Both the position numbers and the translations under genes were made by a program. This document shows positions 1 to 12,799 of a DNA stretch of 64,000 nt, piece by piece (the stretch's first letter is position 1; each line of letters begins with the position of its first letter). Under the pieces are notes generated by a model, which saw only the letters and a list, made by a program, of their open reading frames with translations, made no database searches and was not told the origin of the DNA. The DNA is from Lateolabrax maculatus (taxonomy: Eukaryota > Chordata > Actinopteri > Acropomatiformes > Lateolabracidae), in NCBI GenBank assembly GCA_031216445.1, contig CM062217.1:25165001-25229000 (forward strand), read 5' to 3'.

Positions 1-1063
1 TTTGCAAGTGTTTGCTTAGCACCTGTGTATGGACTTAACAACTCCATCGTAGCCAGAGGGAAGTGACACATGGGGGCCTTGAAGTGTTTTGACATTTTCT
101 GCTCAAACAGGTTTTTTACGGCCGGGGGAAGAGGCCCGGAGGAGTGCAGCCTGTGCGAATCTGCCTCTGCCTCATCAAAGGCAGTAATTTCCTGTTCATT
201 TCAGGCCCCCATCCCCCAACCCACAGCTCTTGTCTGCTAATCCCACCCCTGCAAACTGCCCCCTCTCCCCCAGCCCCCTTCAACCCCCTCCCCAGGCCCC
301 CTGCTGCTGTCCTGCCCGCCTGCGCTTCAGTTTGCTACACTCCACGGCTGGGGACTGGGAGGCTATACGCTTTGTGTCAGCAGGCTCTCGGCTGAGCACT
401 AACAAATCCTCATTGTCCTGCGCGGGAGTGGTGACGGGGGGGCATCGCTGTCTGGTTTCTATTCAAATCCAGGTACACACATAGGCCCGGGAGGGAGCAA
501 AGGGGTGCAGAGGGGCTTATAAAGCTCCAAACCCCGGACCAAAGTCCAGACGCCGGGCCGGGCTGGGCTGTGGCGCGGGGGTCACAGGAGCCGCTTACAC
601 AACTGCTGCCTTCTCTGAACTGACAGACAATAATAGTTGATCAACAAGTGATACTGGACGTTACAAAACTGCCAAGGTTTCCTAAATGCTGAGTAGCCAT
701 TTTAGAGACAAAAGAATCAAATCAAGTTCACCTCTACAGTCCAATTGTTATCATTTTGTCAACAGTACTTTGGTTACCTCTAATCCTTAAACAATCTGCA
801 AAGTTTGTGCCGTCACTAATTTTGTAAGACACGGCACTTGTGTGTTAGAGGCTGTCTGTAGGCTGAAGTGCATAGTTCAGAAGCATATGTTTCAGTGACG
901 GCTTCACTGAAAGGCTGTTGACTGGGGCTACGGAGTGTATGACTGCCGCTGATGAGGGCTTAGATGTGTATCTGGGTAACAAGACTCTACATGTACAGGC
1001 ATTTCAGAGAATGACTGGTACTCTGAGGGCCTCAGATGAGCTACATGTACACACGCTGAGTGT

Positions 1064-1098
<35 letters not shown>

Positions 1099-2110
1099 GA
1101 ATGTGTTCCAGACCACAGCCATAACTGTTTTTTTTTTTTTTGTTTTTTTTTGTTATTCTGACTTTACGACTTAAAGCGATGACACTTTTTTTCAGTAGCT
1201 ACAGCGGCAGCGTTTCGCTTCAGAGAGCTGGTTGTTCTCGTCATCACTAGCCTTGTGTATCAATCCAGACTTATTTCTGTGTGCGTGTGTTGTTTGTCCG
1301 TCCTGGTGTTAGCCTTTGTGCTGTCTGTGAATGTGTTTTTCTCAAGGGTTGACTACAGCAGCAGCCACGGCGTGTACATCTGTAAACCGGGGCAATGTTT
1401 TTCCCAATTGTTCCTACTCCTTCACGCACTCAGCTTTTTGTGGTGGATTAAGAGATTTGGACAAACGCAGACCGGGACAAAAATAAATTAAAAAATATAG
1501 GGACAGCCAGTATTTCCTGTCACTAAATACATTCCAAACCCAGCGACCCCCACGCAAGCCGGCGGGGAAAACTAACAAAAAAGGGAATAGAAAAAAACAA
1601 CCTCTGTGAAAATTACAGTCTCTCCTCTTCTTCCTCTTTTGTTGCTTTCTATATTTAACCACCTCCTACATTTACACTTCCTTTGCTGCATTTTCCCCCC
1701 TTCACCTAAGTAGTTTTTGTTAACTCCAGCAAGTCATTGACAACAGCTTTTTGAATTTTTTGATTTGGAACCATTGCCGCTTTATAAAAAGGCACTGGAC
1801 AAAACCTCTAAGCAAACCAGTACTGAGCGATTTTCACAGTGATGCGAGGGAAATTATTTTTAGCTCATTCAACCGATGCCTCAACTGCCTGATTTTTGAC
1901 CTGCAAAGCATGCTGGGTTTTTTCTCAAAGTGGGAGAGGGCGAGGTGCAAGGTGAGCACTTTGAGAGGCGGCCGTGAAGTGAAGCATGATCACCCCTAAC
2001 CCCAGCAGCAACTCTAACCCTCACCCAAACGATAAAGGCGGGGTATCCCCTCCCCTCGAGGAGCGGAGCAGCAGCTGGCTGACCTGTCCCTCCGCTGCAG
2101 CCTCTAATGG
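1..2110. other. Non-coding, probably nr6a1 intron or 5' flank
   Basis: No supported gene. Bases about 130-620 are GC- and C-rich, with a TATAAA-like motif (GGCTTATAAAGC) near 519 and a CCGGGCCGGGCTGGG stretch, so this could be a regulatory region. A 30-base T run lies at 1066-1095 with further T runs at 1129-1151. The decamer CTACATGTAC occurs twice near 988 and 1041. The remainder shows nothing I can name. Confidence 0.3.
1066..1095. repeat. Homopolymer T run (30 nt)
   Basis: Thirty consecutive T, followed by AATGAATG; two more T runs lie at 1129-1151. It could be the poly(A) tail of a retroelement inserted on the minus strand, but no element body is recognisable next to it. Confidence 0.9.
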
Positions 2111-2236
2111 CTGACCTGCCCTGTCTGGGCGGCCCTGCTCGCTTTTGTCTACTGTCTGGCTCAGTTCCTCCCAGTCAAACATCGCTACTGGCTACCGCAG
2201 TCCGCATTCCCACAGAGCAAGCTTTAGAAAAAAAAC

Positions 2237-2237
<1 letters not shown>

Positions 2238-2286
<49 letters not shown>

Positions 2287-2307
2287 GACACACAAGCGCA
2301 CACACAC
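2238..2307. repeat. (CA)n microsatellite, compound
   Basis: An uninterrupted AC tract of about 44 bases followed by CAGACAGACACACAAGCGCACACACAC. Non-coding; the open frames here are made only of His-Thr repeats. Confidence 0.95.
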
Positions 2308-2412
2308 TTTTCATACTTGGCACACTTTGTCCGTCGCACACAATCTCTCTGTCTCCCTCTCTCTCGCTCATACATCCTTTTCAAAACTCTCCCACACACG
2401 AGCCTCTGTCTG

Positions 2413-2416
<4 letters not shown>

Positions 2417-2443
<27 letters not shown>
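2417..2443. repeat. (CA)n microsatellite
   Basis: 27 bases of uninterrupted CA. Confidence 0.95.
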
Positions 2444-2892
2444 GTACACAGTTTAAGACAAACTGTACCAAGCACAAACACTTTCATACACATCATGAAC
2501 AAATAAAAATGTATCTGTGCCTGAGTGAAAATATAAACTTATTTTTACACATTACCATGTGTAGAAATCAAGTAGTTTTCCAATGATCTTTTGAATGGAG
2601 TTACAGATTTTTAAATGAGTCGTGCACTAGTATAAAATTAAATCAGAATAAGTGGGAAAAGTGGTGAAGGAAAGTGTTTAATCAGTGAAGTTGGAAATGA
2701 GCTCAGGGAACACTTAGGGAAGGACGAGCAGTTCAAATACTCACCTAAAGCGTGGGCAAAAGTTCGGCAGCACGAACCTGTGGTGACTGGATGTTAGGAA
2801 AAAAAATACGAGAGAGCAAAAAGGTTCCATATTCGCAGAGAACCCTCATGTAGACCAGCTGAAAAGTTGCTGTTGAAATGGGTTGAACGGGT

Positions 2893-3180
2893 TCCTCTTT
2901 CTCTGTCTCTCTGCCCGTCTCTCTCTCTCTTTTGCTCCCAGACACACACACACTCGAGGATACACACTCCTGACACACAGTCTTTCAGCCTGATCTCCCT
3001 GCCTCTAGTGGGAACTCAGCCAGTAGTTTGCAAATACAAGTGTCTTACAAATCTCTCTCTCTCTTTCTCTTTCTCTCTCTCGCCCTCCCTCCCTCTCCTC
3101 CCGTGCTTCTACATAGGTAAACAAGCACACACATTCCCACATGCATGCAACCCACTCTCTTTCTCTCTCTCTCACACTCA

Positions 3181-3229
<49 letters not shown>
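2893..3229. repeat. Cluster of (CT)n and (CA)n simple repeats
   Basis: Pyrimidine-rich CT tracts at about 2893-2953, 3050-3101 and 3156-3175, followed by a 45-base CA tract at 3182-3226. With the arrays at 2238 and 2417, roughly a kilobase is dominated by simple sequence whose purine strand is G/A-rich. Confidence 0.9.
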
Positions 3230-3479
3230 AAGAGCCTGGCTACGACGCAAGTTATTGAACTGCTCCACATTTTCTTGCATGCACTATATATGAGGCAGTT
3301 GATGGACAGCAGCACATAGTCATGTGTGGAGTGAGGACTGCTGTGATTGGCTGAAGGCCTAGGAGTGAGGGGGGGAAGGGTGTGCTGTGATTGGTCTGAG
3401 CTCAGACCATTGAAAGTGGTAGGCTTCTGTATTGAATGGCTGTCTCTCTGGGTGGAGTTTGGATGACACTGCTCAGGAT

Positions 3480-5010
3480 TAAAAAAAAAAAACAGCATCC
3501 TGAGAGTTTTGTGGCTTTATTGGAGTTTTAACTGCTGTGGTTGGACAGCATGGACGTTTTATAGAGGATATATACTAACACGTTTGAGAAGCTGAACCAG
3601 TGAAGATATGGCTTGTTTTGGAAGAAAATAAATAACTTAAACGATTTTTTCAATTATCATCCCCTATTACATTTCTATTGACTAATCATTTCAGGTCTAT
3701 AATTCACCCATTTGATTTTTGGATAATGCTTTAGTCCAATGAATAACTCATTTGCAATTATTCATTTAACCAACCTTCTAAAATGTGAGAATTTGCTGCT
3801 TCACTTAATAATATTCTTATTCTTATTATACATAATATTTTCATAAATTGTTTTTTGATTTGGTCTTTTTTAATCATTATTATTTTATCTTTTTACAGAC
3901 CAAATAATTCATAAATAATCAGAAAACTAATTAGTAGTTGATCACTGAGTAAAATAATCCTTAGTTTTATCCCTAATGTAAGATGCTTACCTTGGTTAAA
4001 TTTATCAAACGTATTCATTAATATTGAGATAAATTAATGACAATAAAGTCTTTGCTGCTTTTCATGCTTCCATTTTGATTTGACACTCTCTTTGGGAATT
4101 GTAAACATAAAGAATAAAACAATGCAAGTCCGGAACAAAATGTGCTAAATTGGAATCTAATTTCTGGTCAGATTGTAATCTTCTTTCTTATTCTTTGATA
4201 TAGATATTTAGGGACATATAACAGGGACGATAAAGGGTGACCTGTTTCACGTTTGTTATATGTCACACTGGACGCCGACGCTTTTTGGCTTCGGGAATGC
4301 CAGAATGCTATCTAAAATGACAACCAGGGCAGCATTATTCTGCCGTTGGTTGGTGCAGTGAAAAAAAGCAGAGCGGGGGTAATGACGTCGACGATGTCTT
4401 TACAGCATTATTGCGCCATCTCTGTGTAAAAAGGGCTACAGTTTGACACGTGGGCATACCAGCAGGATTTTGCGACATCACAACTAGTTAAGGAGCCAGT
4501 TGATGTTCGGTATGTAATTTAAAAAAATGAGTGGGAACTCAAAACTTCTAGTGCACATACTTTGAGAATGGACTTTTGAGTTAAGAAGGAGACATCTTTT
4601 GTCCTGTAGTTACATTTTTTAGATGAAAAATACTTGCATATTCATAGATTCTGGATATGTCAGTTATGGAGAAAAGAAGAATTTGAAACATTTGAAAACT
4701 TTCAGTCATAATTTTGCTGCTGAGCTCCATGTGTACATATATATTTATCTTTATCTATTTTTCTATATATACAGTTTATGTATGTGTGTTACCCAGGTGT
4801 GTGCTATATTGTGTACAACATGCACACATACTGTGCACAGTGTGAGGTTTTCCAAAATGTAAACCTGGCAACCCATCCCACCATAGTGTCTGCACTGGCA
4901 CTAGTGTCAGTGGTGTCGTAAGGGTCAATCTATCAAAAACATAGTGTATTGCTATATTGTTATTGAAGTAATTTTTGCGTTGAAGTGCCCTCACAACTCT
5001 AGTTGGACAA

Positions 5011-5011
<1 letters not shown>
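3480..5011. other. AT-rich non-coding intron
   Basis: Low-complexity AT-rich sequence with no gene. Bases about 4160-4205 (TTTCTGGTCAGATTGTAATC...TTATTCTTTGATA) resemble the interspersed repeat at 24170-24300 and 29630-29910. Confidence 0.4.

Positions 5012-5060
<49 letters not shown>
5012..5060. repeat. (TG)n microsatellite
   Basis: 49 bases of uninterrupted TG. Confidence 0.95.
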
Positions 5061-5064
<4 letters not shown>

Positions 5065-6334
5065 CTTCCCCCTGTGTGATGACGACGAGGCCTGGAGCGC
5101 CGCCAAGTGCTTTCATTCACACCTGATTAGATCACTCTGACCTGGATAACATGCAGTGCTCCACGCTTGGCAACACGCTGCCACACAAGCCTTTTGTTGA
5201 GCGTTAACAAAATACTGCTCCGGCACCGATTGCCTCCCAGTTAGACTGAGACGATATTAAAGTGGATACCTCAGCGGATGTCAGGACAAAGAGTCACTCC
5301 GCCTATCCACTTCCCTCTCCAAGTGACGGCCTTGCGTGTTGTTCACTCACGTGAATCTCCAGTGTTGGCAAAGTTAACGAAAAGACTTATATTCACAAAA
5401 TACAGATTTGTTGTTTGTTGTCTTTCTGTGTCTGCTGTCAGACGTAATGCTGGACCTGACATCACTATCATGGAAGTAGAGGAGTGTTAATACAGCTTCT
5501 GGAGTCACCTGTGATAATTAAAATGGTGCAGAATTGTTAAAGTCTGACTCCATCTGGATTTCTACATATTTTGTGCTTGTTGTTTCTGACATTGTGTTCT
5601 ATTACAGAAATAACTTTTAACTAAATGCTTGTATTAGAATGGTTTCTAAAATACATATTAGGGGCAGCCTATTAGCTCGCCTCCCAGTGTGGTGTATGGT
5701 TAACTACTTTCACATTACAGCTATACCAGCTCTTAGGGTGTGAGTATTATGCATGTTGATTATGAAATGTTGAACTACAATGCCTGTGTTCTCTTGTAAA
5801 ATCTTTTAAAAAAGCAGTCAATCTCACGCACTAGCAATCTCGTCAACAGTTCAGTCAGGGTGTGTGGTAGTTTCAGAGCAACACCACACAAGTGAGAAGA
5901 CATTTAGACCATGGGTTGAGCCTGCACACCTTCAATCTAGAGAACAGCGGTTGTCTGTAACAGGTGAGTAAAATATGTCTGGACATGTCAAATGTAGCTT
6001 TATTTTCGTGCTTTTGATCAGTTACATTAAGTTTAGCTATTGTGTTTCACAAATTAAAAAAAGAACACTCTCTGTGAATGGTTCCTACTTTTATTTTGAG
6101 TATTAATTGCTGGGACCTCACTTGTATGCTGTATTGGCATTCAGTTACTCAAAAGAAAACAACTTAGCTAAAACAGATGTGAAGATAATGCAGCAAATAA
6201 AATGAGCAATAATCCAACTAGATATTGATATGCCCTACATTGAATAAGTTTCCAGTTTGACATTAGCTCTCAGACAGCTTTACAGTTGTTGGAAGCTGTG
6301 TGCATGCAAAGAGCTTTTTTAAATTTTTGATGGC
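5061..6334. other. Non-coding intron
   Basis: Nothing recognisable as a gene. A splice-like pair near 5878 and 5963 was considered and set aside (see rejected items). Confidence 0.4.
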
Positions 6335-6495
6335 TGCCGGGCTAGCGGTTTATCCCAGCTTCCCTGTCTTTTTGCTAAGCTAGGTTAAAAACCCCCTGGA
6401 TGTGTGCTGGACCCTCAGAGATGAAGATATTCTCACCTGCTTCTGCTTTAGAAAGCAAAATGTTTCCCAAAATGTTGGACTGTTCCTTTAAGAAA
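6335..6495 (+). repeat. Teleost interspersed repeat fragment (AAATGTTGGACTGTTCCTTTAA family)
   Basis: The segment GGCTAGCGGTTTATCCCAGC through TTTTTGCTAAGCTAGG, then CCAAAATGTTGGACTGTTCCTTTAA, matches the reverse complement of 40616-40720 in the same order. This shows two copies of one family in opposite orientation. The wording is familiar from many fish genomes; I cannot name the family. Confidence 0.6.
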
Positions 6496-7225
6496 TAAAA
6501 GTTTACCGTTTGTATATGAGTTAGTTGATGAAAGCCGCAATTTCACAGTGATTTTTTCCCCCCGTATGGTCATCATTGCATCTCCTCCCTCAACACTCAA
6601 CAATATGTCTTCACATTAGCATGTTGTTCTGTATCGAACACGGCATCTCGGTAAGGATCAGCTAATTATCCTGGCGGGCCTCTCTCTAAAACACCTCTTT
6701 GTTGTGCTAATGCGCTCTTTGTGATAGCATCTCCATCCATAACCTTCTCCATGTGTACAGATAACCTGGAGGGGGTGAAGCGGTGTATGTAGGGCGCTGG
6801 GAGTCGGGTAGTGGGGGTCGGAAGGGGTGTTGTTGCAGCATGTCCTGCAGCTGTGCCTACGATGACAAGCCTGTCCTCAACCTGCCCTCCGCCAGACTAA
6901 ACACAACACACAACTTTACCTGCGGGGCTTCCTGCCTGCCTGCCTACCCATCTGTAGTTCCACTTGCCTTGTGACTTTGTGAGGATGCGGCACTGTTATG
7001 GGATCTCAGCAGTACGTCTCCGCATTGCAAGCTGTAGTTAAAGCAGCGATGACTCTCTGCTGAAGTGTGATTGGTAGGTTGGCTGCTCGCCGATGTGCAC
7101 TGGCCTGACTGAATGCACTGAACCAGGTTTTTGTGCCCATAGCAGTTCTGAGGGAGTCATGCTTGATCTTTCTGGGCCAAATGGAAACTAGGTCACTGTG
7201 CTGTGCTGTCAGTTGTGTCTCTCTC

Positions 7226-7228
<3 letters not shown>

Positions 7229-7265
<37 letters not shown>

Positions 7266-7430
7266 TGTTTGTGTGTGGAATAAAATGGTAAAATAGGGCT
7301 TTTACATAAGGATGGGGTGGGATGGGTTCCACGGATATGCAGTATTGCTGTTGCAGAGATTCTCTCAAACTGCAGCACAACCCCCCCCCCCCAACCACCA
7401 CCACCACCACCACCACCCACCCCCTCCCTG
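7229..7430. repeat. (GT)n microsatellite plus C-rich / (CCA)n tract
   Basis: GT tract at 7229-7262, then a run of C at about 7381-7392 followed by (CCA)n and CCACCCACCCCCTCCC to about 7430. The C-rich part can form i-motif or triplex structures in principle. Confidence 0.9.
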
Positions 7431-7479
7431 CGATGCCACACTGGGAGAGAGCGGGATAGAAAGAAAAAGAGAGAGAGAG

Positions 7480-10400
7480 ATGAAATTCTCATCCTTGGTT
7501 CAGATCCCTAAGAACGCTTGGGAAGGCAGGATCTTATTATCACAGCAAATTTGCAATGTGCAGAGTGGAGGAGATTAGATGCGTCTTGCCTTTGAAGTGT
7601 ATTTTCCAACCATTGTGTGATGGCAAATTCCATCAAGTGTTGGAGGGAGCCGTGATAAGAGGCACGGGTTATGAATGCTGCGGCATTAAAAGCCGTCATT
7701 TGAGCAATAAGATGAAACACTCCTCACAAACTCCTGCTAAATGAAAAATATTTCCCCTCATTTCAGCTCTGTCATTCATAACTGTTGTGGAAAAGCCACA
7801 GATACTAAAATAACAAGGTGCATTGGATATCTTGGATAAATATGTCAAAATATGTGGAATATGGCTTATACTTTATGTAAATGATGGGGTATTGGCATTT
7901 GAAAAGGGGAATTCCCATTAATTTTTCTCTCCATTTTCACATTTGTCCTCCAAACCAGCATTATTTAATTCAGCTTTGAATCAAGTGATGCTGGATAAGA
8001 TTGTTTAATATATACAAATTCTTATCTATAGAAATTAATAAACTATTTTGGTTTGCACTGGGAGCGGACGCTGTATTGATTGTTAAAACACAGACTTGGG
8101 TTGAAAACAACATTAGCAGGGGTCAGATTTCCAGAGCAGACTCGAAGGTGCTGCCGGACTTTGATCAGGCCGTCTGTGTGTCCTCCTCAGCTCTTTGACC
8201 TTCACTTTGAATGCTGTGGCTTCTCAGGGGTTGGGTGTCAGGATGGGGCCAGAGGGGGTAACGTGGGGGTGAGCAGGAACGTCACTGAAGTGACCCCACC
8301 GCTCCCAGTCACCCTCCCTCTAAGGGTTCCTCAGGGGCTGGAGAGCTGCAGGGTGGGAGGACGTCCCAGGGGACCCAGCTGAGGAGTGACATCCCCAGCC
8401 TGGGTCTCAGATCCTGTTGCAGCTTCAGACCAAACACAAACAGTGCAGAGTCGCTGGAGGTGTCTCAACACACCGAGACACATACTGCTTCTGCAGTTGG
8501 TTTACTTTGTCTTATTCCTCTTTGAAATCAAAGAGCATTGTGGTCTAGGTGCACAATGCCAAATATGCAAAACAAGTCTTTCATTAAATGGCAATCATCC
8601 AGTATGTTTTTTTTTTTTTTCTAATAATTTTCTTTGGTCCCAAGTGCTCATTGTTGAGGGGTTTTGAGCTTTGTCTAGCAACTAATAGCTATAAGTCTAT
8701 GGGTTAGCGCATCAGTTTGCTGTGCTTATATTAGGAATTAGAAAACATAGTTAACACAACTAAATCTCTGCTGATTTGCAGGTACAATCTTAACTGGGTT
8801 GCTTATGAGACACTTATGGGTGCATCTGAATGATGTCAAAGCAAGTATTGCTTTGACAGCCGTGTGGAGGGACTGGATCTTTGTATTCCAAAAAAATATA
8901 TGCCTACTCTAACTGGAACTGAAATAGCGAAGCTGAAACTGCTTTGCTATGTCGTCTAAATGCATGTAATGAGCAGAACTACTGCATCGACTTGTGTTGA
9001 TGTCACATTAGCACCAATCTGGTTTCAGTTAATCACAGATGCCCTTTTAAAATGTCGTCTTTGTCGTGGTAGTTTTGCACTGCACTTTAGTAGATTACTG
9101 CTAATCTCATCAATTTCCATTCCTGTAATGGTTATCTATATATGCCATTAACACTATAACCACTTGAGTGACATTTATTTTGATAGAGTTCTCTTCAAAC
9201 CTAAGCTTCTTATCATGTCCACCCACCAAAAGCAAGCGCTTTGTGCAGAAGAGGCTGGCAGAACAGTTAACATTCCCATATCGACTAGCAGCAATCATTA
9301 TAACCTGAGCAGATGATTTATTATTACATTGTACACATGGTAGTCAAATGCCCTCATGTTCCCGTTGGGATTTATTAATAGCATGCCATTTACAAAAACA
9401 GCAGTGTAGTATACTGTAAGTGTGTATATGCTTAAAGCATGACATTAACTATATACAGCCCATATACAGTCAGTTGGTGTTTGATCAGTGGATCAAATAA
9501 TCATCAACTTCCACCAATGTTAAAGTGAAAGATATGTTTTGGTCAAGGCAAACACCCCCCAAACATACCCCTCTATAAGCCCATCTTAAAGGAAGAATTT
9601 TTTTTTTTAAATTAACACTACTGCACACATTCTTAGAAGGTAAAGTGAGAGCTATTTGAGACCCAAATTTCTAGTGACCTCCATGCAGTTCCTGTCCTCT
9701 TTTAAGCCATTTTTGACCTTTTACTTGTTTCCAAGGATGACAAAACATTTCTAGAGGCACTGTGAAATTAACAAGGTAGACAAAAAAGGACCATAGCCAG
9801 AAATATCAGCAAATCAACGGCTGTGAAAATGTCGGCTGCATTACCTATGAGTTACTATTTTATTTCTAATATTTCCGTAGCTCAGGATGTCGTTGAGGAT
9901 TGGTAGCAAAACGAATTTCACTTTTTAAATACTTCTTGCAGAGCCCCATTGCCGCTCTGCGTCAGGTTCATTTACAAAGTACTTCCACTTGTTAGCAAAA
10001 TGCTAGTGTAACCCAGTAGATGCTTGATTAGCATCAACTTTGAACCAAGAAAACAAGAAACCAACAAACCAACAAGAAAATGTTTTGTTTTTTGACTATG
10101 AAAAGTGCATGTTTTTGCATGTGCTGATGAAAGCACTGTATTTATGCCGTGTGTCTACAGATTATACTGTCAAAAATTTGGTCAGATTTGTGAATTCTGA
10201 CTCCCTAGCAGACCTTTGTCTCGTTTGTCTCTGCTAGTTACTTAGCAAGTAAGTTGCGAGCATAGCACAAAACGGGACTTTACATTGTTCCTTTGCCTAC
10301 CTTGTAGCTGCACTGAACAAATATGAATGGAATGTCTGAAGAAATGTTGTTGGCGACTATAAAACTGCAGAACAATGGTACACAAAGTAGAATCGCCGTC

Positions 10401-11400
10401 TCTCAGGACATTGTGCAACATTTTAAAAGGTGTGGAAAATGAACAGAAGAGTGAGCAGGGCCAAACAATCCTTACTTCCAGATAACACATGTCCTTGGTT
10501 ACCTGGTCACTCGAAAACTCTCTATTTGCTGTGTTTTGACTGGCATTCAGCTCTGGCCTTCATCCAAATAAGTGGATTTTAAGACAAGACTTTGTATGTT
10601 GGTCTGTCTTGTTTAGCAGGAATGAGAGACTCAGACAATACACGAGGCTGTCTGTAGGGTCTGATGGGTTCTTCCGTCAGATACTCTTTCTAAGATGCTC
10701 CCCACATGCTGCTGGTGAAATATTGAGTTGGTTTTTGGGGAAGCCTTCCCACAGAGCTTGGCTGGAGTATTTTTAGACTACAGTCTCTAAGTGGAGGTCT
10801 GAGAAATAACACTTAAGGGGGGGGACGACTCCATTTTCACTATTCATCCACCTCCCTTTCCCTTCCCCTTTTTCCCATATTTCTTCTCCTTTTGTGCCGT
10901 CTGTCTCTAGATTGGCTTGTCCAAACCCCTTCAAGGATTGCTTGAAGTTTATCTCAAAGGATAAATGTAAGAATGATGTTTTGTGTTTCCTCAGTCATGT
11001 GTTGTAAATACCATGTCTGCATCATTAAAGGCCTCATGAACTGTTTTATATATGAAGGCTTAATGTCTCCACGCTGACAGCTAACTGATTCCTCCCAGGT
11101 GTTTCCATCTCTTCTTCCATATGTGTGCGTATGGAACCATCGCTCCATCCTTCTGTTTTCTTGTTGAAGTGGAACTATAGCAGCGCTGTATGCACATTCG
11201 CAACGGCCCCCACAGAATAATTCATTTGATGTTTTGGTAAGCGATAATGGACCCAGTAAGGTATAATTCATATGCCCCAGATCTCTTTAGAGACTCAATG
11301 GCTTCCACAGTGTCCCACTACCTCCCTGAGTACCCCCCCTTTTCAAGACTCTCTCGTCTGGTTGAAGAGGAACCATTTATTATTTAAATCCCTCCATAAT
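7480..11400. other. Non-coding intron
   Basis: No gene supported. About 8090-8390 is locally GC-rich and open in two frames, but without homology or splice support. The rest is AT-rich with short homopolymers. Confidence 0.4.
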
Positions 11401-11800
11401 TCATCCATTCCCCACCAATACACCCTCCGCTGCTCAATCCTCATCTAGCGCAAATTAGCATGAGCTCTGTATCCGTATGTCTGAAAACAGAACAGAGAAA
11501 GTAAGCAAGCAGAAAGAGATCGCAGTGGCTCAGTCCAATGGAGACGTGCCTGTTCCTACAGTCCTCCCTGTGATGTGATGCTGTGTGACATATTGAGTCT
11601 AATTTGTAGCCTAAAGAACCAAACAGCTGTGGCCTATTTTGTTTAGCTGTTGTTCGGGTGATGTCATCATTTCTGCCTCGTAAGGCTGCCTCGCTCTCGG
11701 CGCTCGGTGTGAGGATGTCAGGAGCATTTCGCTAAGCTGCTGATGAGGAGGGCAGGGGTTGTGTAGCCTTTAGATTAATCTGATAAGTCAACCGAGGCTG
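11400..11800. promoter_or_regulatory. Candidate conserved intronic element (texture only)
   Basis: Complex, repeat-free sequence that stands out from its AT-rich surroundings. It contains homeodomain-type cores (CAAATTAGCATGAG, TAGATTAATCTGATAAG just downstream) and a CRE-like GTGATGTCATCA. This is inference from composition only; conservation was not tested. Confidence 0.25.
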
Positions 11801-12775
11801 TTATGTGCAATTTTTAAGACATCTATTTACCAGTGTTAAATATTCACACATGCCCCATTGCTATATTTGACATGATTATTTTTTTATATAATGAATAATG
11901 GTTTAAGTGGCATTGCGTGATGATGTTTTGGGGGGTGGGGGTAGTACTACATCCTCTTAATTGTAGAAAAAAAAGAAAGACATAGCCTTTTTTCAGGGCA
12001 GACCTCCTTCAGCTAAGGAAGCACCAAAATTTGGTTGAAAGCTTAGGAAAAGGCTATTAAATGACTCTGAGTTAAGAGTATTGTTTCCAAGGTCAAAAAT
12101 TAGATTTTAGACACATTTTGTCAGTTGAGCAAAATAATAAACAGTGCAGTTGCTTACATGCACGTACACACACACACACACAAAGAGCTTGATTCTGCAA
12201 AAAGGTTTTTCATTGCTTTATGCGATATCTATTTGCTTATATAAGCTGCCTTTTTATTTAAAGGTATATTCCACATATATTTCGAAATTGGTTTTATTTA
12301 TTGAGATTTCAATTAATTGAGTTTGACATCGGTAGGGATGTCCCGCCCGTCCACCCAAACCTACGCACATGAATTTAGGTGAACCAAATCTTGTTAGTTG
12401 TGACTCAGAAACATTGCGATACAGCAGATAACTTCTATGTACATGCTCCTTTTCCAGATGAGACCTCCAAAGTCCAAACAAATAATCAAATACTTGTAAA
12501 AAAGATATTCCTGAATCTTGTAAATGAACTCTGAACCACCTACCTGACACTTGACTTTCCTGCTCCATCACGCAGCACTGCACTGACTTCAGCATGCATT
12601 GCTGCTCCTTCCTGCAGGACAGGCCTCAGCATGTTGAGCCGAGTGTCCCAACTCCGCACATAGACATAACATTATCAGTGAAGAAAGCTAGAGCCTCACT
12701 GCTTAAATATGTCCTGACATTCCATCTCTATTGATCATGTATATTGATAAGGGTTTTGTTTTCTGTTTTCCACAG
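11801..12775. other. Non-coding intron before the candidate microexon
   Basis: AT-rich, with a short CA tract at 12168-12181. It ends with the T-rich tract and CACAG acceptor at 12755-12775. Confidence 0.4.
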
Positions 12776-12799
12776 ATGCAATCAATGAAAGTAATCTAG
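12776..12799 (+). CDS. nr6a1: Candidate 24-nt in-frame microexon of nr6a1
   Basis: A T-rich tract ending in CCACAG precedes the segment and a consensus donor, AG|GTAAGT, follows it. Two of the three frames hit a stop (TAG or TGA). Only phase 1 is open: a G from the previous exon completes GAT, and the segment ends with a lone G that pairs with AT at 37540. Read this way it adds eight residues (DAINESNL) just before the Asp-Pro that leads into the DNA-binding domain. As I recall it, human NR6A1 has isoform variation of a few residues at the same place. This could be a constitutive or an alternative exon. A chance pairing of splice-like sites is possible, since no transcript was seen. Confidence 0.55.
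   Translation: MQSMKVI

Noticed and set aside
2107..2586. 159-codon open frame rich in His-Thr
   Set aside because: It is a translated CA microsatellite.
5655..5700. Sequence resembling a tRNA-derived A box (GGGGCAGCCTATTAGCTCGCC)
   Set aside because: No matching B box or cloverleaf; at most a decayed SINE piece.
5882..5963. Possible extra nr6a1 exon with a GTGAGT donor and one open frame of compatible phase
   Set aside because: The acceptor tract is weak (GTGTGTGGTAGTTTCAG), the peptide resembles no GCNF N-terminus, and a 29-codon open frame is likely by chance.
8080..8382. 100-codon open frame containing an ECCG-like motif reminiscent of tetraspanins
   Set aside because: No membrane segments, no other tetraspanin features and no splice partners; probably chance in a GC-rich patch.
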